From: Lysinibacillus irui
GTDB lineage: Bacteria; Bacillota; Bacilli; Bacillales_A; Planococcaceae
Direction: 5' to 3'
NCBI RefSeq assembly: GCF_028877475.1
Contig: NZ_CP113527.1
Span: 1,543,501 to 1,607,500, forward strand
DNA: 64,000 nt
Position numbers and translations under genes: made by a program. Shown here piece by piece: positions 41,971 to 49,963 of this stretch (position 1 is the first letter of the stretch; each line of letters starts with the position of its first letter). The notes under the pieces were generated by a model that was not told where the DNA came from, made no database searches, and saw nothing but the letters and a program-made list of their open reading frames with translations.

Positions 41971-43032
41971 ATGGAAACAATGATGCATTATCCATTTATC
42001 TATTTTTTGTACGAAGCAAATCAGGTGTTGGTTTATAAAATTCAAACATTAAATTATATCACGATAGATGATGTGGTGGAGAGAGGGAAATGGGAGGCAT
42101 ATGAACTTCAACCATTTGAATCATTTGCTGCTTTTCGACATGAACGAAGCAGTCCAAAGGAGGGATGGACTTTGATGGTAGAGCAAGATCATCTAAATCT
42201 TTTTGTAGACATTATTAATGATACCATTCAACAACAGAAAGTTTTGACAACAACGACAGCCCCAATGGTACATATTGTCTGTTCCGAATCCGTAGCAGGC
42301 TCACTACGAGTAGCACTTGCACCGCCGAAATATGTAATAGGGTTTCCAGATGATTTGTCTATAGGTCCGTTATGGAAGCTTGATGAAAAAAGAGGACAGG
42401 CATTTCGCCATGAATGGTTAATGGAAAATATAAATGATGGTATGGATGATTTTGTGAATTATCATCATTTCATGAATACGATAAGAGAAATACAGGATAT
42501 TCCGAGTCATTTACCTATTTACATATGGTATGGAGACAATATAGAAGAACAATGTGGACTTAGATTTTTCCTTTATTTATTACGTGAAAAAACGAATGAA
42601 ATCTATCTTATCAATACTGGGAAAGAGCGTGTTAGCATTCGGCAATGGAACGTAGAGCAGTATGACAAAATACGCTTGACTGCTAATGCGCATCTAATAT
42701 TTCAGCAGCAATGGGAACGTTTAGCGAGGACAAAAGAGGTGTTACGCCTCTGGTTGCATCAACAAATTCAGGCGGTTCCAGTGAACGCCTATGATTCATT
42801 GATAATAACAAGGCTAGAACAACTTCATCAGCAGCAAGGAACCATCGATTATATTCAAACAGGGGCACTCATTTCAGAGCTTTTAACTAAAATGGAGGCT
42901 CCTCCAAATATCTTCTTTCTTGAATATAGAATTCGTTATTTAGTGTACAGTGGTGTATTTGAATTAAAAGGCATCCCTAAATCTATGCACCATTATCAAG
43001 TAAAAATGCGCCAAAAACCTCTTCAGCATTAA
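41971..43032 (+). CDS. DUF1835 domain-containing protein
   Basis: 353 residues, cytoplasmic, no membrane helices. The middle carries the DUF1835 signature (VHIVCSESVAGSLRVAL, VIGFPDDLSIGPLW) followed by IYIWYGDNIEEQCGLRFFLY and a C-terminal DUF3658-like region. The first 85 residues resemble no domain I can name. Biochemical role unknown. AAAAGGAGG precedes the ATG. Its 3' end contains the left arm of a terminator shared with the convergent gene. The AraC-type protein at 5980 seems to carry a related sensor domain. Confidence 0.82.
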   Translation: METMMHYPFIYFLYEANQVLVYKIQTLNYITIDDVVERGKWEAYELQPFESFAAFRHERSSPKEGWTLMVEQDHLNLFVDIINDTIQQQKVLTTTTAPMVHIVCSESVAGSLRVALAPPKYVIGFPDDLSIGPLWKLDEKRGQAFRHEWLMENINDGMDDFVNYHHFMNTIREIQDIPSHLPIYIWYGDNIEEQCGLRFFLYLLREKTNEIYLINTGKERVSIRQWNVEQYDKIRLTANAHLIFQQQWERLARTKEVLRLWLHQQIQAVPVNAYDSLIITRLEQLHQQQGTIDYIQTGALISELLTKMEAPPNIFFLEYRIRYLVYSGVFELKGIPKSMHHYQVKMRQKPLQH

Positions 43033-43049
43033 GGCATGAAGAGGTTTTT
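43013..43049. terminator. Bidirectional terminator between DUF1835 gene and membrane protein gene
   Basis: AAAAACCTCTTCA (43013-43025) pairs perfectly with TGAAGAGGTTTTT (43037-43049); the left arm lies inside the last codons of the DUF1835 gene. Confidence 0.9.
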
Positions 43050-43059
43050 GAACGGTTTA

Positions 43060-43551
43060 TTAGGCAACAAATGGTCTGTTCATACGCATTAAACCATAAA
43101 TAGCAAAGAATAAGCCGCCTGTTATAATCATTAGAATTGTATAAAGCACGGCTTTCCCTGATTCTCCACACCAACGATAAAATAATCGGTAGGAGAAGTA
43201 TAATGTAAAGCCTGCTGCACCTAAAGAAGCAAGTATGCCAATAAGAGGAATAAACGAAACGATGATCAAGCCCGCATAAATGAGCGTATTTTTTAAAGCT
43301 GTGGCACGTACTGTTTCTCGGCTATCGCCACTAGCTGTCAGCAGGAAAAGACTGTATACATTAATAATAGGAATCCAAGCGATATAGGCTACATCTGCAA
43401 AACCATTTGTTTTAGACGTCATAAAATAAATTAGTGCACTAATAATATAGGCGATTAAACCTAAAGCAAGAGCTGCTAAAATAAATATATTAAATAAACC
43501 ACCCATGGCTGCATCAAAATCATTGTAATAATACGAATCATTATAGTTCAT
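43060..43551 (-). CDS. Membrane protein of unknown function
   Basis: 163 residues with four to five transmembrane helices. The N-terminus is Asn/Tyr/Asp-rich (MNYNDSYYYNDFDAAMGG). The internal ADVAYIAWIPIINVYSLFLL pattern recalls small Firmicute membrane proteins with an IPIxNxY loop (DUF5684-like), but I am not certain. It ends GLMRMNRPFVA. AAAGGAGG precedes the ATG. No linked genes give a clue; it has a single-gene transcript with the terminator at 43013. Confidence 0.72.
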   Translation of the reverse strand: MNYNDSYYYNDFDAAMGGLFNIFILAALALGLIAYIISALIYFMTSKTNGFADVAYIAWIPIINVYSLFLLTASGDSRETVRATALKNTLIYAGLIIVSFIPLIGILASLGAAGFTLYFSYRLFYRWCGESGKAVLYTILMIITGGLFFAIYGLMRMNRPFVA

Positions 43552-43778
43552 CAGTAAAACCTCCTTTCATAAAAAAAATACCTCCTAATAATAACAATCC
43601 TAAAGTGGTAAATCTACAACAATTTTTATAAGATACTTAGTGAAAATCGCACAAATGTACTAGGACATTCGCTTTTTCTAAAATGTTGATGATGATTTTT
43701 TGAGTAGTAAATGCAAAAATGCAAAAAATATCCTTTATGGAAAGAGTATGCTAGTTTTGGAGAATTATTTTTAGCGAA

Positions 43779-43884
43779 TTGTGTTTTTCAATGTTTCCCC
43801 TATAGAAAACATTACTATCCTATGATGGAGGGGGTTCATAAAATGCAAAAAAAATCACCTTACGTTAAAGTGAGGTGATTTTTT
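43779..43884 (+). other. Tiny transcription unit: promoter, strong ribosome site, 11-codon frame in a terminator
   Basis: TTGTGT (43779-43784), 16-nt spacer and TATAGA (43801-43806) form a plausible promoter. GGAGGGGG (43827-43834) then sits 8 bp before ATG 43843, which opens MQKKSPYVKVR and a stop at 43878. The reading frame lies inside a terminator stem (AAAAAATCACCT, 43849-43860, with AGGTGATTTTTT, 43873-43884). The stem also serves the convergent nitroreductase gene. It could be a small peptide gene, a small RNA of about 70 nt, or chance. The remainder of 43561-43778 shows nothing. Confidence 0.4.
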
Positions 43885-43892
43885 CGACTGAA

Positions 43893-44519
43893 TTAAATAA
43901 ATTTAGCAATATGCTCTAGCTCGATACGAGAAGAATTGTAAGCAGGAGCGGCAGCCTTGCCAATGGCGATTAAAATAATAGGTACAATATGATCGGCTAA
44001 TTCAAAGCGTTTTGCGAAGGCTTCTTTATTAAATCCACCCATCGGAACGGTATCATAACCCATATCTTTTGCTAATAGCATGATTTGCATGGAAATCAGA
44101 CCTGCATCGAATGTCACGATATTTTTTAAAACTTCTTGTGGAAGCTGAGAATACAAGTTTATAGAGTTATTGATCATTAAATCCCTTGTTGCTTCATTGA
44201 TATAGCCTAGATCAAAATTTTTTGTATAGATAGCCTCTGCATTCTCGTACATTTTTGTATCACCTAAAACGGCAATAATAGCGGAGGAAGTTTCAACCTG
44301 TTCTTGATTGTTGGCAATAGCACGTAGCTCTTTTTTTGTTGCCTCGTCTTGAATGACTAAAAAGCGCCAAGGCTGCATGTTACTAGAGGATGGAGCAGAC
44401 GTTGCTTCTGTAAGCAATTGTTCTAATTGTTCTTGAGGAATTTTATAATTTTCATCGTATTTGCGAACAGATTTACGGTCATGCATAATTTTATTTAGAT
44501 AACTTTTAGTCACTGTCAT
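43893..44519 (-). CDS. Nitroreductase-family FMN oxidoreductase
   Basis: NAD(P)H:FMN-dependent reductase of nitro compounds or quinones, 208 residues. It has the N-terminal MHDRKSVRKYDENYKIP FMN-binding arm, the APSSSNMQPWRFLVI active-site loop, a GYDTVPMGGFNKEAF segment and the C-terminal IPIILIAIGKAA strand. AAGGAGA lies 8 bp before ATG 44519; the frame continues upstream but without support. It is a single gene; the terminator at 43849-43884 follows. Confidence 0.9.
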   Translation of the reverse strand: MTVTKSYLNKIMHDRKSVRKYDENYKIPQEQLEQLLTEATSAPSSSNMQPWRFLVIQDEATKKELRAIANNQEQVETSSAIIAVLGDTKMYENAEAIYTKNFDLGYINEATRDLMINNSINLYSQLPQEVLKNIVTFDAGLISMQIMLLAKDMGYDTVPMGGFNKEAFAKRFELADHIVPIILIAIGKAAAPAYNSSRIELEHIAKFI

Positions 44520-44764
44520 AATTCCAATCTCCTTCGTTTGTGTAATGCATTTTTTACTATACGATAAAGGGATTGATTTTCCAAGTGAATTGCTTGAATT
44601 TGAGAATCTTGAATTCAATAACTCTGTGATTTCTTCCCATTGCTATAATTAGCGCTAAAGTTTAAAGTTCTCGATCGTATGTTCGGAATATATGTTCCCT
44701 TTTACGAGATAATGTGTTACATTAATAAGGAAAAATAGAGAGAGAGAAGGAGTGGAAGTAATTT

Positions 44765-45253
44765 ATGCAAGGGAATACCCATATTGTTGGGGGCATCACT
44801 GCAAGTCTTGCCTTTGCACAGTTTTCAAATGATAACCCACTTGTCTTAGTAGGTGCAAGTGTTATCGGAGCATTACTTCCAGATATATGTCATAGAGGTA
44901 GTAAAATTGGTCGAACTTTTCCTATCATAGCGAAACTTGTCAATACTGTGTTTGGGCATCGTTCCTTTACACATAGCTTACTTTTTCTATTGTTAGTGAT
45001 GTTGATATTACATACGTTGATTCCTTATAGAGCCATTTCTATTGGAGTTATTGTTGGGATGGCAAGTCATATTGTGCTTGATATGTGCACTAAGAAGGGA
45101 GTTAAACTATTTTTCCCCGCGTCTGTATCCATTCGTTTTCCACTGACGACGAAAACTGGTAGTAAGGTGGAGGGGATCGTGCTTATGTTATTGTCAATGC
45201 TGTCCATCTATTTGAGCTATGAATTGATTGCAAGATTTATTTATTCTATATAA
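44765..45253 (+). CDS. YdjM-like (DUF457) membrane-bound metal-dependent hydrolase family protein
   Basis: 162 residues. The family's histidine-rich pattern is clear: QGNTHIVGGI at the start, GALLPDICHRGSKIGR, FGHRSFTHSLLF and ASHIVLDMCTKKG with conserved His/Asp residues, and three to four transmembrane helices. In E. coli the relative YdjM is LexA-controlled; no LexA box is seen here. The exact reaction is unknown. AGAAGGAGTGG upstream of the ATG. The final helix reaches the C-terminus. Confidence 0.88.
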   Translation: MQGNTHIVGGITASLAFAQFSNDNPLVLVGASVIGALLPDICHRGSKIGRTFPIIAKLVNTVFGHRSFTHSLLFLLLVMLILHTLIPYRAISIGVIVGMASHIVLDMCTKKGVKLFFPASVSIRFPLTTKTGSKVEGIVLMLLSMLSIYLSYELIARFIYSI

Positions 45254-45260
45254 ATAAGGA

Positions 45261-45288
45261 GAGCCCCAGTATAAATTTACTGGGGCTT
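45261..45288. terminator. Terminator between the YdjM-like and squalene/phytoene synthase-like genes
   Basis: GCCCCAGTA and TACTGGGGC form a GC-rich stem; the T-run is poor, so strength is uncertain. Confidence 0.65.
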
Positions 45289-45295
45289 CATCATA

Positions 45296-46117
45296 TTAGT
45301 CAGCTTGAACCTCTTCCACTGTTTGCTCTACCTCGGCACGTGTCATTTTTTCACGACCTTCTTGCATAGCCTTTAAAGTTTTATGAGCTAGGGCAAGTGG
45401 TAAACGACAGAACAATAGAATTGTTCGTTTATTAATATCTTTCATATATAGATCTGCTTTAGCTAAATTTTCTTCAGCATAGGCAAATAAATCCTCACGT
45501 GTCCAACCTTCGGGAACAAAGCTAACCCCACGTTCATCTAAATCCTCATGTTGATTTCGTAAGATGTTGACGGCCTGAAGCCCTCGACCATAGCCAATCG
45601 CTAACTCACGATCCGTTTTAACGTCTGCACCCCACGCCCAAAGCTCAGACAACATCGTCCCTACAAGCCCTGCCACGTAGTATGTATAGTCATCTAAATC
45701 CTCACGTGTACGTACTTGCCAATTGGCCTTAGCCCATTTCGCCATACCAAAAGCCATTTCACTTGTAGAAGCTTGGACAATTTTGCGTGATTCTTCCGGG
45801 CAAAACGTTAGCCAATCTGCTAAACGCAGTGTTACTTCAGGCAGCTGATCAGCATATGGAGCTAATAATGCTTGATAAGCCTCTTCATTAAATGATTCTT
45901 TTAATAATTCACTCGTTGTTGTTAGTAAATCAAATTTCACATCATTTGAAAGCTCTTCATGATCTTCAATTTCATCAATGGCACGCATAGCTAAATAGGC
46001 AGCAGCTACTGATACTTTTAAATCATTTTTTAAAAAAGTAATCGGTATATAAAACGTGCGGCTTGTATCTTTTAAAACCTGCATCGCTTCTTTGTAAAGT
46101 CTTTTTTGATCTTTCAC
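45296..46117 (-). CDS. Squalene/phytoene synthase-family protein (YisP-like)
   Basis: Head-to-head prenyl synthase fold, 273 residues. Two acidic prenyl-diphosphate sites are visible: AIDEIEDHEE (first) and NILRNQHEDLDERGVSFVP (second, NxxRNxxED instead of the usual NxxRDxxED). B. subtilis YisP is of this type but works as a farnesyl diphosphate phosphatase affecting membrane microdomains. The altered second motif (Asp to Asn) would fit such a changed activity. Start GTG 46117 with GGAGG 7 bp upstream. Divergent from the SDR gene, with shared regulatory DNA at 46217-46259. Confidence 0.85.
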   Translation of the reverse strand: MKDQKRLYKEAMQVLKDTSRTFYIPITFLKNDLKVSVAAAYLAMRAIDEIEDHEELSNDVKFDLLTTTSELLKESFNEEAYQALLAPYADQLPEVTLRLADWLTFCPEESRKIVQASTSEMAFGMAKWAKANWQVRTREDLDDYTYYVAGLVGTMLSELWAWGADVKTDRELAIGYGRGLQAVNILRNQHEDLDERGVSFVPEGWTREDLFAYAEENLAKADLYMKDINKRTILLFCRLPLALAHKTLKAMQEGREKMTRAEVEQTVEEVQAD

Positions 46118-46216
46118 TCGTATTCCTCCGTTCAAATGGTTCCACATCTATAGTATATCGTATCGTAAAAATAGGGAAAGATAAAACAGATTGTTCATTT
46201 TTAAAGCGATATTCTT

Positions 46217-46259
46217 TGAAAACGTTTACTAAAAATGATATAGTTTAATAGTAAACTAT
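46217..46259. promoter_or_regulatory. cre-like site and palindrome in a divergent promoter region
   Basis: TGAAAACGTTTACT (46217-46230) matches the CcpA cre consensus TGWAANCGNTNWCW closely. Ten bases on, ATAGTTTA (46240-46247) and TAAACTAT (46252-46259) form a perfect inverted repeat. The pair lies between the YisP-like gene and the SDR gene, so it may link either to carbon catabolite control and a second regulator. Confidence 0.55.
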
Positions 46260-46342
46260 TTAAATCTATACCTTTTATGTGGTCAGAAAGTATAGATTTA
46301 TGTTAGTACAACATACATGTCAAAGAGAGGAAGTTGAAAGAA

Positions 46343-47077
46343 ATGGGACGTTTAAATAATAAAATTGCTATGATTACTGGTGGAGCTTCTGGTATGGGCG
46401 CAGCGATGGCTAAATTGTTTGCACAAGAGGGCGCTACAGTAATTGCAGCTGATATTAATGAAGAAAACCTAGCAAAAATTTCTGAGGTAGACAATGTAGA
46501 GGGAATGAAATTAGATGTTTCTTCTGACGAAAACTGGGCAGAAGTAACAAAAGCGATTGTCGACAAATATGGTCGTATTGATATTTTAATTAACAATGCT
46601 GGTATTTCATCTGAAAAGGGTCCCGATCAAATTACACAATCCGATTGGTCACTTATGCATAATATCAACGCTTTTGGTCCATTCCTCGGTATTAAACATG
46701 CGTCTAATTATATGAAGGAAGCGGGAAAAGGCTCTATTGTAAATACATCGTCTTACACAGCGATTATAGGCGCAGGATTCAATGCTTACACAGCTTCTAA
46801 AGGATCTTTACGTGCTATAGCTCGTGCAGCTGCGTCAGAACTAGGTGCGTTCAATGTTCGTGTCAATACTGTTTTCCCAGGCGTTATTGAGACACCAATG
46901 ACGGCTAAATTATCAGAAGCAAAAGAAGCGATGGACATGCTAGTAAGAGCGACACCAATGGGTCGTTTAGGTCAACCTGAAGAAGTGGCGAATGCTATCT
47001 TATTTTTAGCATCAGATGAGGCTTCTTATATCACAGGTGCGGAGCTTGTTATTGATGGTGGTTATTCAGCTCGTTAA
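46343..47077 (+). CDS. Short-chain dehydrogenase/reductase (SDR)
   Basis: Classical NAD(P)-dependent SDR, 244 residues. Cofactor motif TGGASGMG, structural NNAG (INNAGISSEKG), catalytic Ser in IVNTSSYTAIIG and YxxxK as YTASKG, with the C-terminal SYITGAELVIDGGYS. The acidic residue after beta-2 (AADINEENL) suggests NAD rather than NADP. The substrate is unknown. Start ATG 46343 with AGAGAGGA 11 bp upstream; TTG 46334 is too close to that site. A terminator follows at 47094. Confidence 0.9.
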   Translation: MGRLNNKIAMITGGASGMGAAMAKLFAQEGATVIAADINEENLAKISEVDNVEGMKLDVSSDENWAEVTKAIVDKYGRIDILINNAGISSEKGPDQITQSDWSLMHNINAFGPFLGIKHASNYMKEAGKGSIVNTSSYTAIIGAGFNAYTASKGSLRAIARAAASELGAFNVRVNTVFPGVIETPMTAKLSEAKEAMDMLVRATPMGRLGQPEEVANAILFLASDEASYITGAELVIDGGYSAR

Positions 47078-47093
47078 TAAAACATGTATGATG

Positions 47094-47136
47094 AAAGTGG
47101 AAATGCCTGCTCAAGCAGTGCATTTTCACTTTTTTT
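47094..47136 (+). terminator. Terminator of the SDR gene
   Basis: AGTGGAAATGCCTGC pairs with GCAGTGCATTTTCACT (wobbles), followed by TTTTTTTG. Confidence 0.85.
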
Positions 47137-47159
47137 GTTTTTCTAGTAGAATGATGATA

Positions 47160-47482
47160 AAGCTATAGAAATTCGTCAAAAAACAGCTGTCCATTAGAAA
47201 TATTTTGATATTTTTCGTGATTTTTTCATGAAAGTTTACGAAGTTATTGCACAATCATTTCAACAGCGTTAAAGTTTAGAAAGGGCGAAAATGTCATAAC
47301 ACGATTTTGGGGGATTGTACTAAGCATTTAGCTTTTGAATGAACGAATGTATTGGTCAGGATTTTGGCACAAAAAACTCCTTGCAAAATCCATGACACCA
47401 AAGAGGCATTATGGTCGTAATTGCCTGAATCATCGCGTAAACCGTCATAGGAAGTTACGTAATAAACACAAAGGAGAATTGT
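47160..47482 (+). other. Long upstream region of the pantothenate kinase gene, with a hairpin
   Basis: No gene is seen in these 320 bp. GTCAGGATTTTG (47355-47366) and CAAAATCCATGAC (47384-47396) can form a 12-bp stem with one bulge around a 17-nt loop, 87 bp before the coaW start. It could be part of a regulatory leader; no known riboswitch core was recognised. Confidence 0.35.
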
Positions 47483-48319
47483 ATGCCAAAGGCTATAGGT
47501 ATTGATGCAGGTGGCACATTAACGAAGGTTGCCTATTTAGATCAAAACAATGAACTTGTTTTAACAACCTTTCCGTCTAATGATTTGCAATCTGTGAAAT
47601 CTTGGATTATTGATCATCCAGATATTGAGGATATTGGTGTTACGGGGGGACGTACAGAACAATTACTTGATGTCATTAAAACAATGAAATCGATTCATTA
47701 TATAGTGGAATTTGAAGCAACATTAAAGGGTGTCCGATTTTTATTAAATAAAGAAGGGTACTTTTTTGAGCGTAGTATGATTACGAATATTGGAACAGGT
47801 ACCTCCATTCATTACATGGAAGACAATACCCATATTCGCGTTGGAGGGACAGGCGTTGGTGGTGGGACATTAATAGGTTTGTCAGCGCTTACAACAGGCA
47901 TTACAGATTATAATGAAATACGAGAAATGGCTGCCAATGGCAATCGTGAAAGTATTGATTTATTGGTGAAGGATATATATCAAGGGATGGATACACCAAT
48001 TGATGGTCATTTAACTGCTAGTAATTTTGGAAAAGTGGGTATAACTCAGTCAATGAAGCATCCCGCTGAAGATATTATTGCGACCGTACAGGGACTTGTT
48101 GGTGAAGTCATCACAACACTCAGTATTCAATATGCAGAAGAGAAAAATGTTCAGCATATTGTTTATATTGGTTCAACACTTAGTAATAATGATCATCTTG
48201 CCCGAGTAATTGCCAATTATACACGCACAAAGAAACATACACCTGTCTTTATTAACGATCATGGCTTTTCAGGAGCTGTCGGAGCATTGCTTAATATAAC
48301 GGAATATACAATTGTCTAG
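47483..48319 (+). CDS. coaW: Type II pantothenate kinase
   Basis: First enzyme of coenzyme A synthesis, ASKHA fold, 278 residues, of the staphylococcal CoaW type that escapes CoA feedback inhibition. Visible: phosphate loop GIDAGGTLTKVAYL, GVTGGRTEQLL, MITNIGTGTSIHYM and GGTGVGGGTLIGLS, then the C-terminal HIVYIGSTLSNN. AAAGGAG precedes the ATG. CoA supply links loosely with the PPCS-like gene at 63076. It is a single-gene transcript. Confidence 0.93.
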   Translation: MPKAIGIDAGGTLTKVAYLDQNNELVLTTFPSNDLQSVKSWIIDHPDIEDIGVTGGRTEQLLDVIKTMKSIHYIVEFEATLKGVRFLLNKEGYFFERSMITNIGTGTSIHYMEDNTHIRVGGTGVGGGTLIGLSALTTGITDYNEIREMAANGNRESIDLLVKDIYQGMDTPIDGHLTASNFGKVGITQSMKHPAEDIIATVQGLVGEVITTLSIQYAEEKNVQHIVYIGSTLSNNDHLARVIANYTRTKKHTPVFINDHGFSGAVGALLNITEYTIV

Positions 48320-48330
48320 AGACAGATGAG

Positions 48331-48372
48331 AATGAACATGACTAACGTAGATTAGTCATGTTCATTTTTTTT
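48331..48372 (+). terminator. Terminator of coaW
   Basis: AATGAACATGACTA (48331-48344) pairs perfectly with TAGTCATGTTCATT (48352-48365), followed by T-run. Confidence 0.9.
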
Positions 48373-48445
48373 ACAATTAGCGAAGAAACTTACCTACATT
48401 AAAACGTCTCTAGCTGAACAAATTACATGTAGGAGGTGAAGTTAC

Positions 48446-48670
48446 GTGGGCAAGCGTAATAATCGAAACAACAGTAAAACAATGAATATGAGAACGCATA
48501 ATCCATTTGGTACCTACAAAAGCAAAGACCTCGATCGCAGTAATAGCAATAATAACAATCCGAATGACAACTTGAACGAAGAGTTTGCAGCAGAATTTGA
48601 TGCGAAGGCCAAAAATAAAGATAATAAAACGAATCATGATAAAAACCAACAGTCTAATAAAACAAAATAG
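48446..48670 (+). CDS. Small Asn/Lys-rich hydrophilic protein, possibly gamma-type spore protein
   Basis: 74 residues, almost no hydrophobic amino acids, very rich in Asn, Lys and Asp (KRNNRNNSKTMNMRTHNPFG; SNSNNNNPNDN). It contains NEEFAAEFDAKA, reminiscent of the EFA(S/A)E protease-cleavage motif of gamma-type small acid-soluble spore proteins. AGGAGGTG lies 7 bp before GTG 48446. The next small gene carries the related motif EEYSAEF. A spore role is inference from composition and motif only. Confidence 0.65.
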   Translation: MGKRNNRNNSKTMNMRTHNPFGTYKSKDLDRSNSNNNNPNDNLNEEFAAEFDAKAKNKDNKTNHDKNQQSNKTK

Positions 48671-48684
48671 CGGGGGTATGGATC

Positions 48685-48816
48685 ATGGCAAAAAAGAGTA
48701 AAACAAGCTTTAAAAAGAAAAAGAAGGAAGATACACATAAAAAGAATGATCGTGAGGAATATTCAGCAGAATTTAACCAAGTCATTCATAATAATCCTCA
48801 ACAGCCAAAACAATAA
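48685..48816 (+). CDS. Small Lys-rich hydrophilic protein with the same EE(F/Y)(A/S)AEF motif
   Basis: 43 residues: MAKKSKTSFKKKKKEDTHKK, then NDREEYSAEFNQVIHNNPQQ and PKQ. GCGGGGGT sits about 6 bp before the ATG, and the gene begins 14 bp after the preceding small gene, so they share a transcript ended by the hairpin at 48823. The EEYSAEF segment parallels EEFAAEF in the neighbour, suggesting related, possibly spore-linked proteins. Confidence 0.65.
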   Translation: MAKKSKTSFKKKKKEDTHKKNDREEYSAEFNQVIHNNPQQPKQ

Positions 48817-48822
48817 ATCAAG

Positions 48823-48855
48823 TTGCTCCAAATCATTTGGAGCACTTATTTTTTG
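48823..48855 (+). terminator. Terminator of the two small hydrophilic-protein genes
   Basis: TGCTCCAAAT and ATTTGGAGCA form a 10-bp stem, followed by TTATTTTTT. Confidence 0.85.
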
Positions 48856-48892
48856 CATTATTAGCCTCTTCATACAGTAAGGAGAGATGGAA

Positions 48893-49219
48893 GTGAAAAA
48901 ATTTATTGTCATGCTTGGACTTCTTTTTGTAAGTCATTCTCTACCGCTTCCTATGTCGACTGCACATGCACAACAAGAAGTGCCTGCCTATGCAAAATGG
49001 GGACAACTAGCCATCAAAGAGGTAAAGTCGAAATATCCTACTGCCCAAATTGTAGATTATTTGCATGAAGGCAAAGAAGTACATGGATTGTCAACAATTG
49101 AGAAATTTAAGCTTTGGCTCAAGCAACCTGACAAGGAATTTGGTGTCCATGTAAAAATTAGCTATTTAACCGCAACGCAAGAAGTGGAGAAAATTGAATT
49201 TCAAGAAAGTTCTTCATAA
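48893..49219 (+). CDS. Secreted DUF3889-like protein
   Basis: 108 residues with a clear signal peptide (MKKFIVMLGLLFVSHSLPLP, cleavage likely after AHA). The mature part, QQEVPAYAKWGQLAIKEVKS and YPTAQIVDYLHEGKEV, matches DUF3889 proteins of Bacillus. Role unknown; small secreted or wall-associated protein. The start is GTG 48893 with AAGGAGAG 7 bp upstream; the ATG at 48887 abuts that site. Confidence 0.82.
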   Translation: MKKFIVMLGLLFVSHSLPLPMSTAHAQQEVPAYAKWGQLAIKEVKSKYPTAQIVDYLHEGKEVHGLSTIEKFKLWLKQPDKEFGVHVKISYLTATQEVEKIEFQESSS

Positions 49220-49224
49220 AAAGA

Positions 49225-49246
49225 GGATGCCTAATTTTAGGCATCC
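49225..49246. terminator. Terminator between the DUF3889 gene and the DJ-1-like gene
   Basis: GGATGCCTAA (49225-49234) pairs perfectly with TTAGGCATCC (49237-49246); the A-run before it gives a T-run on the minus strand. Confidence 0.8.
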
Positions 49247-49253
49247 TTGTACT

Positions 49254-49811
49254 TTATCCTTCTAGCTTATGAATAAACTCACGCATTAATCCTGGTAAAT
49301 CTGGCCATGCATGCCCACTTACTAAATTGCCATCTGTATGGAGGTTGGCATCAATATAAGTTGCTCCTGCTACTTGCACCTCTGGCTTGCAGGCAATATA
49401 GGCAGTAAGCTCTCGTCCTTTTAACACTTCAGGAATGGTCGCGAAAATTTGTGCTGCGTGACAAACTGCTGCAATCGGTTTGTTCGTTTCAAAGAAGTGG
49501 CTCACTAATGCTGGCACATGCTCATTTAAGCGAATATATTCTGGCGCACGCCCACCTGGAAGTATGAGTCCATCAAATTGTGTTGGATCAACATCTGCAA
49601 AAGAAGTATGTGCCTCTAAACCATAGGCAGGACGCTCGATGTATGTATCGACGCCTTCGACGAAATCGTGTAATACAGTTTGTAATTTTTTTGCTGAAGG
49701 TGCTGCAATTGTGACATCATAGCCTGCTTCTAGACAACGATAATAAGGATAAAAAACCTCTAAAGCCTCTACTGCATCTCCTGCTAATATTAAAACTTTT
49801 TTCCCCATCAT
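49254..49811 (-). CDS. DJ-1/PfpI-family protein
   Basis: 185 residues of the class I glutamine amidotransferase-like superfamily. The nucleophile elbow is AVCHAAQIFA with the Cys-His pair, the conserved Glu is near the start (GDAVEALEVFYP), and LILPGGRAPEYIRL is the typical loop. Members act as deglycases, glyoxalases, chaperones or peptidases, so the precise reaction is open. AAAGGAGATGGA precedes ATG 49811; the longer upstream frame lacks a ribosome site. Divergent from the marR gene. Confidence 0.88.
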   Translation of the reverse strand: MMGKKVLILAGDAVEALEVFYPYYRCLEAGYDVTIAAPSAKKLQTVLHDFVEGVDTYIERPAYGLEAHTSFADVDPTQFDGLILPGGRAPEYIRLNEHVPALVSHFFETNKPIAAVCHAAQIFATIPEVLKGRELTAYIACKPEVQVAGATYIDANLHTDGNLVSGHAWPDLPGLMREFIHKLEG

Positions 49812-49963
49812 TCCATCTCCTTTACATAGTGAATCTACTAGCTTTATTCGACACATGCAAAAAATTTCCTGCTAACCTTTCGAAATGACAGACTTTACAA
49901 AGAAAAAAAGGAAGCGTATAGTATTTATTTAGCTAGGTAAATAATTTTTTAGGAGGTAGAATC

